Assembly (NCBI RefSeq): GCF_000758705.1
Contig: NZ_CP009287.1
Location: 4,650,001 to 4,714,000, forward strand
Reading direction: 5' to 3'
Source of the DNA: Paenibacillus graminis
Lineage (GTDB): Bacteria; Bacillota; Bacilli; Paenibacillales; Paenibacillaceae
DNA length: 64,000 bases
Shown: in pieces, positions 16,954 to 26,085 of the stretch
Position numbering within the stretch: the first letter of the stretch is position 1
How the letters are laid out: each line of letters begins with the position of its first letter
Position numbers and translations under genes: made by a program
The notes under the pieces: model-generated
The model's database searches: none
Seen by the model: only the letters and a program-made list of their open reading frames with translations
What the model was told of the DNA's origin: nothing

Positions 16954-17859
16954 ATGAACAGCCGTACCTCCCGCACTCAAATGTTATACACACTAGGTTT
17001 TCTATTTTTTCTGATTTCTGCATTCGCCGCTTTTTTTACGGGAGTGAAGGTCGGGGCAGACAAGACAGAGGCTAAATACGCACGCCTCGACAATAAAGAA
17101 GCTGTTGAGGAATTCTCCGGCTCCTATCAGCAGCAGGATCTGGTTACCTTCTATCATAACGTATTTTTGCCCTACCGGGAATTCAAGCGCAATTGGAACG
17201 ATGAGCTGGGCAACCTGGCCCGCAGCACAGATGCGCGTGAGAACGCTGCAACGTTGAAGAATCTCAGCATTCTGGCAGACAAGCAGTATGACAAGGTGAC
17301 ACAGGATTCCATTTTTACAAGTTCGCCTTTGCTTTATGAATCCCAGTTGAATATCCTGAAGAGTCTGACCTTGTTCTCCCAGGCCTCCAGTAAGGTAACC
17401 GCAGGCACATCGGGGGCTGAAACGGCAAAAATACTAAAAAACGACAATTTTACAGCCAGTGCGGTCAAGTTCGGCCTGCTGGCGCAGAAAAATTTCTATG
17501 ACTCCATGCTCAAATGGGGAGCTAAGAGCAGCAGCAAAATCCCTGCGGAAGCCGGAGAGCTGAAAACCCTCTCTTTCGTGCAATGGAAAAAGATGCCCCT
17601 GCTGCTCAAAAACGCATCCATCGCTGACATTATGCTCAACCGTGCAATCTATGCAGCATATGACCCGCAGGATATTACGGCCAAAATTGACGATATGATC
17701 TATTCCGGCACGGCCAGCTCGCTGAACCTTAAGGATGTTCAATCCTCCGTTTCCCTTCTAATCTCCACGGGAGCAGTGCAGGAACAGGATTTCATGAAAT
17801 GGCGCGAACAATATTATGGCAAAGAAACGATGCCCCAGCTTCCGTTTTTTTATGAGTAG
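16954..17859 (+). CDS. Hypothetical single-pass membrane protein
   Basis: A 301-residue protein with ATG 16954 and GAAGGAGC 7 nt upstream. One N-terminal transmembrane helix (about residues 11-30) is followed by an extracytoplasmic helical domain with many Lys, Gln and Ser residues and no cysteine. I do not recognise a family. It stands alone between divergent and T-box-controlled units. Composition resembles neighbouring core genes, so recent acquisition is not suggested. Confidence 0.75.
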   Translation: MNSRTSRTQMLYTLGFLFFLISAFAAFFTGVKVGADKTEAKYARLDNKEAVEEFSGSYQQQDLVTFYHNVFLPYREFKRNWNDELGNLARSTDARENAATLKNLSILADKQYDKVTQDSIFTSSPLLYESQLNILKSLTLFSQASSKVTAGTSGAETAKILKNDNFTASAVKFGLLAQKNFYDSMLKWGAKSSSKIPAEAGELKTLSFVQWKKMPLLLKNASIADIMLNRAIYAAYDPQDITAKIDDMIYSGTASSLNLKDVQSSVSLLISTGAVQEQDFMKWREQYYGKETMPQLPFFYE

Positions 17860-18053
17860 CTGCCTATGCCGCTCATATCGCGGTCCTCAGGCGATGAAAT
17901 TTCGGAAAGGCACCCTCCATTGGGCTTTACCAAATCCGGGGTTTTCATAATGATGCTGTACACATCGGACAGTGATATTACAGTTAGAACCAGCTATTGC
18001 ATCATAACGAAAAATGAGGTTCACTTCAAGACAGCGGCTTTGCAATAAGCCTA

Positions 18054-18083
18054 TTGACACATCTGGCGCCGTCATGTTACATT
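18054..18083 (+). promoter_or_regulatory. Promoter of the serA leader
   Basis: TTGACA at 18054-18059 (a perfect -35) and TACATT at 18078-18083, separated by 18 nt, directly upstream of the T-box leader. The -10 matches the consensus at four of six positions. Confidence 0.6.
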
Positions 18084-18094
18084 ATGAAAAATTA

Positions 18095-18359
18095 ATCAAG
18101 CAAAACCGATGATGGAACAAAGATTCTGCAAGTCTTCAGAGAGCCGGTGGTTGGTGCAAACCGGTGGCAGACAGAACTCTTTAGCGCTCCTGAGATATTG
18201 TGTCGAACCTTACAGTAGGCATAATCGGATCATCTCCGTTACCAGTGTGGCCTTGCAGGCCAATGAGGCTGCTTCTTCAACGTTGCAGTGAATTAGGGTG
18301 GTACCACGACAACTCTCGTCCCTTACTACGGCAGTAGTATGGGGTTGGGAGTTTTTTTG
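18095..18359 (+). promoter_or_regulatory. T-box leader, serine-responsive by context
   Basis: The leader contains the T-box sequence AGGGTGGTACCACG at 18295-18308, a stem I region with GGTGGTTGG-type elements, and a terminator at about 18310-18358 ending in seven T residues. T-boxes read uncharged tRNA and allow transcription when charging is low. Candidate serine specifier codons are AGC (18183-18185) and UCC (18188-18190); the choice is not certain by eye. The downstream gene serA makes the serine precursor, which fits tRNA-Ser. Confidence 0.9.
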
Positions 18360-18564
18360 TTATCCAAATTCTGGTGAATGGCCCTAACGCCCATGTTCCC
18401 GGTTTTGCCGGTATACTGCACACTTTTTCTTTTATGCGACAGCGCGTTGCCTTGTTATTTTGTCATATTTTCATGCATTTTCTCTGCTTCTGGTACTGTG
18501 GACTGCCTCTTCAGGGCATCCTTGGGCATATATAGCTTTCCAAATTTAAGGAGGACAAGAAACC

Positions 18565-20157
18565 ATGTTTAAAGTATTAGTATCGGATCCGATCAGCGAT
18601 TTGGGCATTCAGCAATTAATGGACGCAAGTGATGTGACTGTAGACAAAAAAACCGGACTCAGTGAAGACGAACTTATCGCCATCATCGGGGAATATGACG
18701 GTTTGCTCGTCCGCAGCCAGACAACGGTGACAGAGAAGATTATTGCAGCGGGTACTAACCTGAAGGTGATCGGCCGGGCTGGTGTGGGCGTCGACAATAT
18801 TAAACTGGAAGCAGCCACACAGCACGGCATTGTTGTCATCAACGCTCCTGACGGAAATACAATTACGACCTGTGAGCACGCTTTTGCCATGATGATGGCT
18901 TTGGCCCGCCATATTCCTCAAGCCTATGCCAAAACAATCTCCGGTGTCTGGGATAGAAAAACTTTCCTAGGCGTAGAGCTTCGCGGCAAAACGCTGGGCG
19001 TACTCGGAATGGGCCGGATCGGCAGCGAGGTAGCCAAACGGGCCAAAGCCTTCGGCATGAACATTCTTGCCTTTGACCCGTTCCTGACCGCTGACCGTGC
19101 GGAAAAACTTGAGGTGAAGCTGGCTTCAGTGGATGATATTGTCCGCGGTGCTGATTTCATCACTGTGCATACCCCGCTCACCCCGGAAACCCGCCATATG
19201 ATCTCCCGTCCGCAATTCGAAGTCATGAAAAAAGGCATGCGTATCGTCAACTGTGCCCGCGGCGGTGTAATCGACGAAATGGCACTGGTTGAAGCCATCG
19301 ACAGCGGCATCGTTGCCGGAGCTGCGTTTGACGTATTTGAAAAAGAGCCGCCTCAAGCGGACCACCCGTTCCTCTCCCATCCGAAAATTATCGTGACTCC
19401 GCATCTGGGTGCTTCGACCGTAGAAGCCCAGGAGAATGTGGCGATCGATGTTTCGGAGCAGGTGCTGCATATTCTGCGCAACGAGCCGTTCATCAACGCT
19501 GTGAATATTCCTCCGGTGGCGCCAAGCGTAATGAACAAGCTTCAGCCTTACTTCACGCTGGGTGAAAAGCTTGGCAGCTTTGCAACACAGCTGACCGGCG
19601 GCGCTATCCGTGAAATACACGTTGAATATGCCGGGGACCTTTCGGATGTGGATACTCAGCCGCTAACCCGCTATATCGTGAAAGGCGTGTTCACCCGCCA
19701 CTTCGGCAGCGATGTCAACATCGTCAATTCCATGCATCTGGCCAAAACGCGCGATGTCAATGTTGTCGTGACAAAAGCTTCCAAGACCAAAGGCTTCACG
19801 AACCTTATCACGGTTACACTGAAAGCCGAGCCGGATGAAGAACGTTTGGTTGCCGGAACATTGCTCCAGGGTTACGGGGAACGCATTGTTCAGGTCAATA
19901 AATTCCCGGTCGATATCGCTCCGGAAGGCCATCAAATTGTAATCTCCCACAACGACAAGCCGGGGATTATCGGTCTCGTCGGCACGCTGCTGGGACAGAA
20001 CGATGTTAACATCGCTTCGATGCAGGTGGGACGCAAAATTGTCGGCGGTGCAGCCATCATGCTTCTGACCGTGGATAAAGCGGTGCCGCAGCAGGTGCTA
20101 GTGAAGCTCGCCGGGTTGCCGGAAATCAACACTGCCGAAGAGATTGTTCTGGTGTAG
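18565..20157 (+). CDS. serA: D-3-phosphoglycerate dehydrogenase
   Basis: A 530-residue enzyme catalysing the first step of serine synthesis from 3-phosphoglycerate. Domain order: substrate/nucleotide-binding domains (about 1-315) with the Rossmann motif GMGRIGSEVAKRA, the Arg of VNCARGGVIDE and HLGAST; an intervening ASB-type domain (about 320-450); and a C-terminal ACT domain (NDKPGIIGLVGTLLGQNDVNIASM) that binds serine for feedback in many homologues. ATG at 18565 with AAGGAGG upstream. Expression is controlled by the T-box leader, so control is both transcriptional and probably allosteric. This is the long type 1 form. Confidence 0.97.
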   Translation: MFKVLVSDPISDLGIQQLMDASDVTVDKKTGLSEDELIAIIGEYDGLLVRSQTTVTEKIIAAGTNLKVIGRAGVGVDNIKLEAATQHGIVVINAPDGNTITTCEHAFAMMMALARHIPQAYAKTISGVWDRKTFLGVELRGKTLGVLGMGRIGSEVAKRAKAFGMNILAFDPFLTADRAEKLEVKLASVDDIVRGADFITVHTPLTPETRHMISRPQFEVMKKGMRIVNCARGGVIDEMALVEAIDSGIVAGAAFDVFEKEPPQADHPFLSHPKIIVTPHLGASTVEAQENVAIDVSEQVLHILRNEPFINAVNIPPVAPSVMNKLQPYFTLGEKLGSFATQLTGGAIREIHVEYAGDLSDVDTQPLTRYIVKGVFTRHFGSDVNIVNSMHLAKTRDVNVVVTKASKTKGFTNLITVTLKAEPDEERLVAGTLLQGYGERIVQVNKFPVDIAPEGHQIVISHNDKPGIIGLVGTLLGQNDVNIASMQVGRKIVGGAAIMLLTVDKAVPQQVLVKLAGLPEINTAEEIVLV

Positions 20158-20193
20158 AAACCATTCCACCTCATCTATAGCTCTGGTAAATTA

Positions 20194-20258
20194 GCAAAAA
20201 ATCGCTCTTGCGAAAATGGATGCTTCCTGCAGCCATTTCAAAAGAGCGATTTTTTTTA
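20194..20258 (+). terminator. serA terminator
   Basis: AAAATCGCTCTT pairs with AAGAGCGATTTT (about 20197-20208 with 20242-20253), enclosing a second hairpin built on GAAATGG/CCATTTC. A run of T residues follows. It could also stop transcription from the opposite side. Confidence 0.85.
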
Positions 20259-20311
20259 AAATATAAGAATACGTATGCTTCACGCAATAAATGTTCCTTA
20301 TATTTCCCGCT

Positions 20312-20348
20312 AAAACGGTACCGTCCTGTAAAAGGACAGCGAAGCCGT
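20312..20348 (-). terminator. Terminator-like hairpin after the SDR gene
   Basis: GTCCT/AGGAC inner stem with ACGG/CCGT outer arms; on the minus strand it is followed by TTTTAGCG. It resembles the hairpins at 14265 and 14840. Confidence 0.6.
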
Positions 20349-20358
20349 CTCCACTTGT

Positions 20359-21207
20359 TTATTCCGGTACTTTAAATACCGGTACAAGCCGGCCATCCAC
20401 ATCAGTGAAACCGTATTTTGCCGCAAGGCTGCCTACCTGCTGCGGGATTCCCGTTATGGACATTACCTCAGGGTCAGCAGCCAGCCTGACTACAGCCCGC
20501 CCTATATAAGCTGTGGACTCACTGGCCTGCAGCTCAGTCACCTCCTGCCAGTGCTCTTCATCCGTATCCAGGCTCTCCAGAACCAGTTCGGTCCGCATCC
20601 AACCGGGCGAAAGCGGGATCACGGCTATTCTGTCTGCCGCAAGCTCTACAGACAATCCAAAAGCCATGCGTACCAGCGCATTTTTCGCCAAGTCATAATA
20701 GAAGTTATCAATGTATTTGTAGTGGTCCCAATACGTTGTATGAATAATGATTCCGCCGTCATTCCGGGTGCTGCGCATCAGCGGAACCGCGTAATAATTG
20801 GTCATGAGCTGCGCTCTGACCCCCGCATCGAACATATGGCTCCAATGGTCTGGAGGCAGCTCCCAGAAAGGCTTGCTCTCGATAGGCCGCTCGTTGCCGC
20901 CCCATACATTGTTGACCAGGATATCCAGCCTGCCCTGCTCTGACGATATCCGCCGGATGGCTGCTTCTGTCTCACTATCCCGGGTATGGTCGCAGCGGAT
21001 CGCCTCCCCCTCTCCTCCAACTGCCCTGATCTCGCTGAGCACACTGTCAATGGTCCCTTTATGCCGTTCATCGTGCGAAAGTCCCCTGCTTCTGCCTGTG
21101 ATATACACATACGCACCCGCTTTTGCCAACTCCAAAGCGATTCCCCGGCCGGCTCCCCGGCTTCCTCCGGTAACCAGCGCCACTTTCCCTTGCAGATTAG
21201 TCATCAT
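20359..21207 (-). CDS. SDR-family oxidoreductase
   Basis: A 282-residue short-chain dehydrogenase/reductase: TGGSRGAGRGIA is the NAD(P)-binding TGxxxGxG loop, and YYDLAK supplies the catalytic Tyr-x-x-x-Lys. NNVWGG matches the NNAG position with Val for Ala. The start is ATG 21207 with GAGGGG 7 nt upstream; the longer frame to 21222 would begin within that site. It is divergent from a WYL-domain regulator 137 nt away, which probably controls it. Substrate unknown; the extra length after the catalytic site is typical of the classical SDRs that act on carbonyl compounds. Confidence 0.88.
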   Translation of the reverse strand: MMTNLQGKVALVTGGSRGAGRGIALELAKAGAYVYITGRSRGLSHDERHKGTIDSVLSEIRAVGGEGEAIRCDHTRDSETEAAIRRISSEQGRLDILVNNVWGGNERPIESKPFWELPPDHWSHMFDAGVRAQLMTNYYAVPLMRSTRNDGGIIIHTTYWDHYKYIDNFYYDLAKNALVRMAFGLSVELAADRIAVIPLSPGWMRTELVLESLDTDEEHWQEVTELQASESTAYIGRAVVRLAADPEVMSITGIPQQVGSLAAKYGFTDVDGRLVPVFKVPE

Positions 21208-21250
21208 TACCGCTCCCCTCATGTCTCATGTGTTCTTTTGCTTGCTGTAG

Positions 21251-21298
21251 TTATCATAAACTCTATATATGACACCAATTGACATATATATATGATAA
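21251..21298. promoter_or_regulatory. Nested inverted repeats in the SDR/WYL divergent region
   Basis: TTATCATA (21251-21258) is exactly complementary to TATGATAA (21291-21298), and inside it ATATGACA (21267-21274) faces TGACATAT (21280-21287) with one mismatch. The centre of symmetry lies between the two divergent genes, a typical operator position. TTGACA at 21279-21284 could also be a -35. Confidence 0.55.
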
Positions 21299-21343
21299 AC
21301 TGAAAAAGATTGAAATTAGGGGTACCCCTGTGAGGAGGACGTT

Positions 21344-22339
21344 ATGAGAGCCGACCGTTTATTATCCATCCTGCTTCTGCTGCAGAACCGCGGCAAAGTC
21401 ACCTCCCGTGAGCTGGCCAGCACCTTGGAGGTGTCTGAACGAACGATCTTTCGCGATATGGAGGCGCTGAGCGCCTCCGGAATCCCCGTATTGGCTGAAA
21501 GAGGCCGGGAAGGAGGCTGGAGGCTCACAGAAGGCTACAGAACCTCGCTTACCGGAATGAAGCCCAAAGAAGTAGGGGCACTCCTGCTCTCAGCCGATCC
21601 GGCCATTCTACAGGCTCTCGGTATTCATGAGGATTACACGCTTGCCTCGCGCAAGCTGGAGGCGGCTGCAACTGCGAATACACACCCTTCCGCCAACTAT
21701 TTTAACCAGCGTATTCATATAGACAATGAAGGATGGCTTCCATCCAAAGAGAGTTTTCCCTTTCTTTCCATATTGCAGACGGCCCTGCGGGAAGACCGGA
21801 AGGTAAATATCTCCTACCTGCGCAACGGGGAAGTGAAGAACAGAAGGATTGGACTGCTGGGTTTGGTGGCTAAACAAGGGGTCTGGTATGTGATCGGGGA
21901 GCATGAAGAGCAACTCAGAACCTACCGGGTCTCGAGAATCGTTGCGGCTCAAATGATAGATGAAGCTTATGCTCGTCCTGACGGTTTTGAACTGACGCGC
22001 TACTGGGAGTCCTCCAAAACCTCCTTCAAATCTGCCCTCCCCAGCTTTCAAGCCAAATTCTCATTAAAGTCTTCTTCGCTTCAACAGTTAAGACATGAAC
22101 GTTATGTTACAGTGCTAGACATAAGTGATTCCCCAGAGGCTGAGTGGCTGAAGGTTGAGGCTGAGTTCAACACCTTAGAAGCAGCTTGCCGGGTGATGTT
22201 GTCCCTAGGTCCAAATGTGATCGTTGAGGCACCGGAAGAATTGCGTTTAAAAGTTTATAAGGCTGCCTTAAAAACAGTCCTGTTGGGCCGCAGCGTAAGA
22301 CGTTCTCTTCTGGGAAATTCCCAGCCGCAGCATGACTAG
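21344..22339 (+). CDS. HTH/WYL-domain transcriptional regulator (YafY type)
   Basis: A 331-residue protein with an N-terminal DeoR-like winged helix (about residues 1-60: LLQNRGKVTSRELASTLEVSERTIFRDME) and a WYL domain (about 140-210; KVNISYLRNGEVKNRRI and VWYVIGEHEEQLRTYRVSRI). WYL domains sense ligands such as nucleic acids or small molecules in many bacteria. ATG 21344 with GAGGAGG about 5 nt upstream. Divergent from the SDR gene, which is its likely target; the ligand is unknown. Confidence 0.88.
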   Translation: MRADRLLSILLLLQNRGKVTSRELASTLEVSERTIFRDMEALSASGIPVLAERGREGGWRLTEGYRTSLTGMKPKEVGALLLSADPAILQALGIHEDYTLASRKLEAAATANTHPSANYFNQRIHIDNEGWLPSKESFPFLSILQTALREDRKVNISYLRNGEVKNRRIGLLGLVAKQGVWYVIGEHEEQLRTYRVSRIVAAQMIDEAYARPDGFELTRYWESSKTSFKSALPSFQAKFSLKSSSLQQLRHERYVTVLDISDSPEAEWLKVEAEFNTLEAACRVMLSLGPNVIVEAPEELRLKVYKAALKTVLLGRSVRRSLLGNSQPQHD

Positions 22340-22473
22340 ACTCCTGGGCCTTCCAACAAGGATAGCTGTTTTCCCAATTTTATTTATGTCAATTCTTACA
22401 ATAGACCTAACGTCCTGAATTCGCCTATAATATTACAATACACAACATATTTTATTAGGGGGAAATAGTTATT

Positions 22474-23724
22474 ATGGACTGGATGAACAAGCTTCCGCTT
22501 AAACAGAGAATTGTTGCCGGATGTTATCTGATCGCCGCCTTATTCGCAATTCCTGTACTGGTCACTTTATTGGTCATGGGCAAAATTGTTGTCGGAATTA
22601 TCCTTGTAGCCGTATTGGCAGCTCTCACCTTCCCTCTTTCACGCTTCATTGAGAGAACGCTTACATCTTCATTTGACGACATTTCTAATGTTACACACAC
22701 CATTGCAAAAGGCGACTTTACTAACCGGGCCGACGAGAACGGCTCCATGGGGGACATCAGCCGTTCCTTCAATACCATGATCGATAAGCTCAAAAAAATC
22801 CTTACCGATGCTTCGCAGATTACCCGCCAGGTTATGGATGCCAGCCGCGGCATTGAAGACAAGAACCAGAATCTGAAGATAGTAATGGCCCAAGTCGCCT
22901 CTTCGTCCAATGAACTGGCTCTTGGCGCTAATGAAATCTCCGTGGACATTGCCGACATGACCGAATCCATCAAAGACATAGAGACTAAGGTCTCCAATTA
23001 CACGAGCTCGACCAAGGAAATGAATAAACGGTCTGTACATACACTGGAACTGGTAGAAAAAGGACGGCAATCGGTAGATACGCAAGCTGAAGGCATGCGC
23101 AAAAATATACAAGCTACCCAGAAGGTGGCCGGCACGATTGAAGCACTCTCCCAAAATGCCCGGGGGATTACGATGATCACCAAAACCATCACAGAAATCG
23201 CTGAGCAGACCAACCTCCTGTCGCTCAACGCCTCTATTGAAGCAGCACGGGCTGGTGAACATGGCCGTGGTTTTGCCGTCGTGGCCCAGGAAGTACGCAA
23301 GCTGGCCGAGGAATCTACCGCCTCTACCAAAGAGGTGTTCAGTCTGGTCCGCAGCATAGAGAACGATATCAAACAAGCGATCGAGAACATAGCCATTAAT
23401 GAGGAAGTCGTTCAGGTACAGAACGAGATGATTATCGAAACAGCGAATATTTTCGCACAGATTGTGCAAAGCGTTCAATACATAACCGAGCAAATTGCTT
23501 CCTTCTCTGCTGAAAGCGACCTCATGCTGGAAAGCGCACATAAAATCTCGGGAGCCATCGAAAATATTTCTGCGATTACCGAAGAAACGGCCGCAGGAAC
23601 AGAAGAGGTCTCCGCAGCGATGAACGGGCAAATTCATGCCTTGCAATCCGTTGCCGAAGAAACGGAGAAAATGACCCAAGCTGTATTTCAACTGCAAAAA
23701 ACGATTCACATTTTCAAATTTTAA
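22474..23724 (+). CDS. Methyl-accepting chemotaxis protein without external sensor domain
   Basis: A 416-residue receptor-like protein. Two closely spaced transmembrane helices (about residues 15-35 and 37-57) are separated by only a few residues, so there is no extracytoplasmic ligand domain. A HAMP domain follows (about 60-110), then the methyl-accepting signalling domain with the highly conserved tip [31 protein letters not shown] that contacts CheA/CheW. It would respond to intracellular or membrane signals, or act with partners. ATG 22474 follows AGGGGGA. No che genes are nearby. A terminator follows. Confidence 0.92.
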   Translation: MDWMNKLPLKQRIVAGCYLIAALFAIPVLVTLLVMGKIVVGIILVAVLAALTFPLSRFIERTLTSSFDDISNVTHTIAKGDFTNRADENGSMGDISRSFNTMIDKLKKILTDASQITRQVMDASRGIEDKNQNLKIVMAQVASSSNELALGANEISVDIADMTESIKDIETKVSNYTSSTKEMNKRSVHTLELVEKGRQSVDTQAEGMRKNIQATQKVAGTIEALSQNARGITMITKTITEIAEQTNLLSLNASIEAARAGEHGRGFAVVAQEVRKLAEESTASTKEVFSLVRSIENDIKQAIENIAINEEVVQVQNEMIIETANIFAQIVQSVQYITEQIASFSAESDLMLESAHKISGAIENISAITEETAAGTEEVSAAMNGQIHALQSVAEETEKMTQAVFQLQKTIHIFKF

Positions 23725-23734
23725 ATGTTACGAG

Positions 23735-23769
23735 GGAACTGCCGCCTCCTTCCTGCGGCAGTTTTTTTG
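23735..23769 (+). terminator. Terminator of the chemotaxis gene
   Basis: AACTGCCGC and GCGGCAGTT form a 9-bp stem (about 23737-23763) followed by seven T residues. Confidence 0.92.
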
Positions 23770-24164
23770 TTCACAAAAATTTCGCTGTTATATTCATCGG
23801 TTACAGTTTTTTTGCATTAGAAGAGCCCCTCCATTCTTTTGCACTTCTTTGCCTTAGCCTGTTTCCGTTTTTGGATTATAGACATTTGGAGATGAGCTGC
23901 TCTTTGTTCAATGGTTCTTTTTACACAGTAGATTTTACAATGCATTCCATTATCAAGGCAAAATATGCTTATAATAATTGAGTTTATAGTGCAAAATACT
24001 TATTTTTAGATAATTTCAATATTTCTTCACAGTTTGCATTTTCGGACTTTTTTTCATTAACCCTTTTTTCTTACCCATTCTTATATATATACAAAATTAT
24101 ACTATTTTTCACATGTACCGGCAGGCAGAATTCGCCAAAATCCGAGGATATCAGCACAAATATA
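23770..24164. other. AT-rich gene-free stretch
   Basis: About 0.4 kb with no protein-like frame on either strand and unusually high A+T, including T-tracts and a TATATATATAC run near 24085. It lies upstream of the c-di-GMP-controlled operon and may bind DNA-bending or global regulators; I see no defined site in it. Confidence 0.6.
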
Positions 24165-24192
24165 TTGACAAAAGTAGAGTTAGAAATATATT
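24165..24192 (+). promoter_or_regulatory. Promoter of the riboswitch operon
   Basis: TTGACA (24165-24170, a perfect -35) and TATATT (24187-24192) are spaced by 16 nt, placing the transcription start near 24199, about 30 nt before the aptamer. A TATAAT at 24209 lacks a matching -35. Confidence 0.65.
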
Positions 24193-24227
24193 GTAAAATA
24201 AAAAAAGGTATAATTTTCTTTAACACA

Positions 24228-24323
24228 TATTGGCAAAATTCACCGAAAGGGAATGACGCAAAGCCATGGATCTACAGTCTCATTTTTATGGGACCATGAC
24301 TGCCAGGTTGCTGAACAGCCGAA
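24228..24323 (+). promoter_or_regulatory. Cyclic-di-GMP-I (GEMM-I) riboswitch aptamer
   Basis: The core features are in order: GGCAAA, a short stem capped by a GAAA tetraloop (24245-24248), GACGCAAAGCCATGGATCTA, a variable hairpin, GGACCATG and TGCCAGGTTGCTGAA. This matches the class I c-di-GMP aptamer seen in Vibrio Vc2 and Clostridium examples, including the ACGCAAAGCC strand, the tetraloop receptor and the 3' CCAGGTTGC strand. A terminator lies 43 nt downstream, and the first gene starts at 24443. Identification is by pattern; no covariance search was run. Confidence 0.93.
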
Positions 24324-24365
24324 CGTCCGGGTTTTCCTGCGTTCTCTATGGTTATTTACGCAGCC

Positions 24366-24400
24366 AACCTGTGCTCTCCTGAGTACAGGTTTTCTATTTT
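24366..24400 (+). terminator. Riboswitch expression-platform terminator
   Basis: AACCTGTGCTC (24366-24376) pairs with GAGTACAGGTT (24381-24391; one G-U) around a 4-nt loop, followed by TTCTATTTT. Its 5' arm overlaps CAGCCAACCTG (24361-24371), which can alternatively pair with CAGGTTGCTG in the aptamer 3' strand, the expected basis for a ligand-dependent switch. Confidence 0.85.
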
Positions 24401-24442
24401 GCTGAAAAAAATAAAAAAAACATTGGGTGGGGTGGATTTCCT

Positions 24443-26077
24443 TTGAAAACAGTTTCAGATTATATGGCTGAGGCACTACGAAACCTTGGTGTAACACATT
24501 CTTTTGGCATAATCGGCAAGTCTATTTGTCCCGTAGTCCTGAAAATGGTTGATTACGGTATTGAATTTATTCCCGGCAGACATGAATCCAGTTCCGGGTT
24601 CGAAGCCGCGGGCTATGCTCTCAAAACAGGCAGACTCGGGGTGGCTTTTGGGACTTCCGGGCCGGGGGGGACCAATCTTCTCACCGCCGCCGCACATGCC
24701 AAAGCGAACAATCTTCCCGTACTTTTTATAACAGGACATCAATCCATCAAGGAACTGGGGATTCCCCAGTGCCAGGATTCTTCGGCTTATCTGGCCGATC
24801 TGGCGGATATGTTCAGACCCGCGACCCTTTACAGCAAGCTGGTGGAACGCGGCGATCATTTCGGCACGATCTTCAGTCATGCCATCTCCATTGCCTTGAG
24901 CGGACAGCGGGGTCCGGTTCATCTCTGTATCCCGTTTGATGTACAGACCGAAATGCTGGAAGAATGCCGGATTGTCATTCCTGAACGCGAACGTCTGGTA
25001 AGTGCCGGTAATTTGGAACGTGTACTTTCTGCAATTAATGAATCAAGCCATCCTCTGATCATTGCCGGCAAAGGCATCAATCGTTCCAAGGCGCACGAGG
25101 AGCTTGTTCAACTGGCTGAAACTTTCAATATTCCGGTGGTCACCTCTCCCGGCGGCAAGGGTGCCATCGCCTGGGATCACCCGCTGTATCACGGTCCTAT
25201 TGGTGTCGGCGGCTGCAAGCACGGCGAGGATTTGTTAAACCGCAGTGATTTGTTCATCGTGCTTGGCTCACGCCTTAGCGATATGACCATCTGCAATCTC
25301 AAGCCAGAGAATCATCCCAAAACATTGATTCAATTTGACGTCGATCCTACCTTTGTAGGAAAAATATTAACCTCAGAAACAATCGCTGTAAGCGGGGACT
25401 TACACGACAATCTTACATTCTTTCTTCAGAAAGCAGATTTATCCGCTATAAAAAAACACGAAGCAGAAACCGATGTTCATTATGCGGAAGAGCTGCCGGT
25501 TCTGTCCAAGCTTTCGCTTGCTTCGGTCATGTCCACATTAAGCGACCTGATCCCTTACAACAACACCATTTTTGTTGATGATGGCAGCCATGGCTTCAAT
25601 GCCGCAAAATGGTACAAAGTCAAAAAGCCCGGCAGCGTTGTCTTCGATGCTTACTTTGCCTGCATGGGAAATTCTATCGGCATGGCTATCGGAGCTAAGG
25701 TGGCTTCACCGGAAGAAACGATTTTCTGCATTACCGGTGACGGCTGCTTCATGATGCTTGGCACAGAGATCAATACGGCCGTGTGCAAGGATATCCCGGT
25801 GATCTTTATCGTAGTGAACAACATGCAGCTGGATATGGCCTTAAAGGGCATGGAAAAAACAACAGGCAGAATCGATGGCACGATCTTCGAAGTTCCTATG
25901 GATGCCGTGAAATTTGCCGAATCACTGGGAGCCACAGGCTACAGATGCGAGACTCAGGAACAATTCACATCTGCTATCCATGCCGCAGTGGCCTCTAACC
26001 GCGTGGCTGTAATTGAACTGCTGACCGACCGTGCCGAAGTGCCTCCGACGGCCCATCGAACCTTGAATCTCAACTAA
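24443..26077 (+). CDS. ThDP-dependent enzyme, acetolactate synthase-like
   Basis: A 544-residue thiamine-diphosphate enzyme of the acetolactate-synthase/benzoylformate-decarboxylase superfamily. Domain order is PYR (about 1-170), central (about 185-330) and PP (about 360-530). Glu48 in GRHESSSGFEAAGYA is the cofactor-activating Glu; G432-D-G434 followed by N459-N460 is the GDG...NN Mg-ThDP motif. It differs from IlvB in the active-site region, so the reaction (decarboxylation or C-C ligation) cannot be told. The start is TTG at 24443 with GGTGGGGTGG upstream. It is the first gene after the c-di-GMP riboswitch. No IlvN-like small subunit is present. Confidence 0.87.
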   Translation: MKTVSDYMAEALRNLGVTHSFGIIGKSICPVVLKMVDYGIEFIPGRHESSSGFEAAGYALKTGRLGVAFGTSGPGGTNLLTAAAHAKANNLPVLFITGHQSIKELGIPQCQDSSAYLADLADMFRPATLYSKLVERGDHFGTIFSHAISIALSGQRGPVHLCIPFDVQTEMLEECRIVIPERERLVSAGNLERVLSAINESSHPLIIAGKGINRSKAHEELVQLAETFNIPVVTSPGGKGAIAWDHPLYHGPIGVGGCKHGEDLLNRSDLFIVLGSRLSDMTICNLKPENHPKTLIQFDVDPTFVGKILTSETIAVSGDLHDNLTFFLQKADLSAIKKHEAETDVHYAEELPVLSKLSLASVMSTLSDLIPYNNTIFVDDGSHGFNAAKWYKVKKPGSVVFDAYFACMGNSIGMAIGAKVASPEETIFCITGDGCFMMLGTEINTAVCKDIPVIFIVVNNMQLDMALKGMEKTTGRIDGTIFEVPMDAVKFAESLGATGYRCETQEQFTSAIHAAVASNRVAVIELLTDRAEVPPTAHRTLNLN

Positions 26078-26085
26078 GAATCAAC

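Noticed and set aside
17866..18048. 60-residue plus-strand frame before the T-box
   Set aside because: No ribosome binding site and no recognisable family; it ends before the T-box promoter.
22669..23709. A 346-residue antisense frame over the chemotaxis gene
   Set aside because: It has no ribosome binding site; the forward frame has the conserved signalling tip.
24200..24225. TATAAT at 24209 as a promoter
   Set aside because: No -35 at proper spacing was seen; the TTGACA/TATATT pair at 24165-24192 is better.
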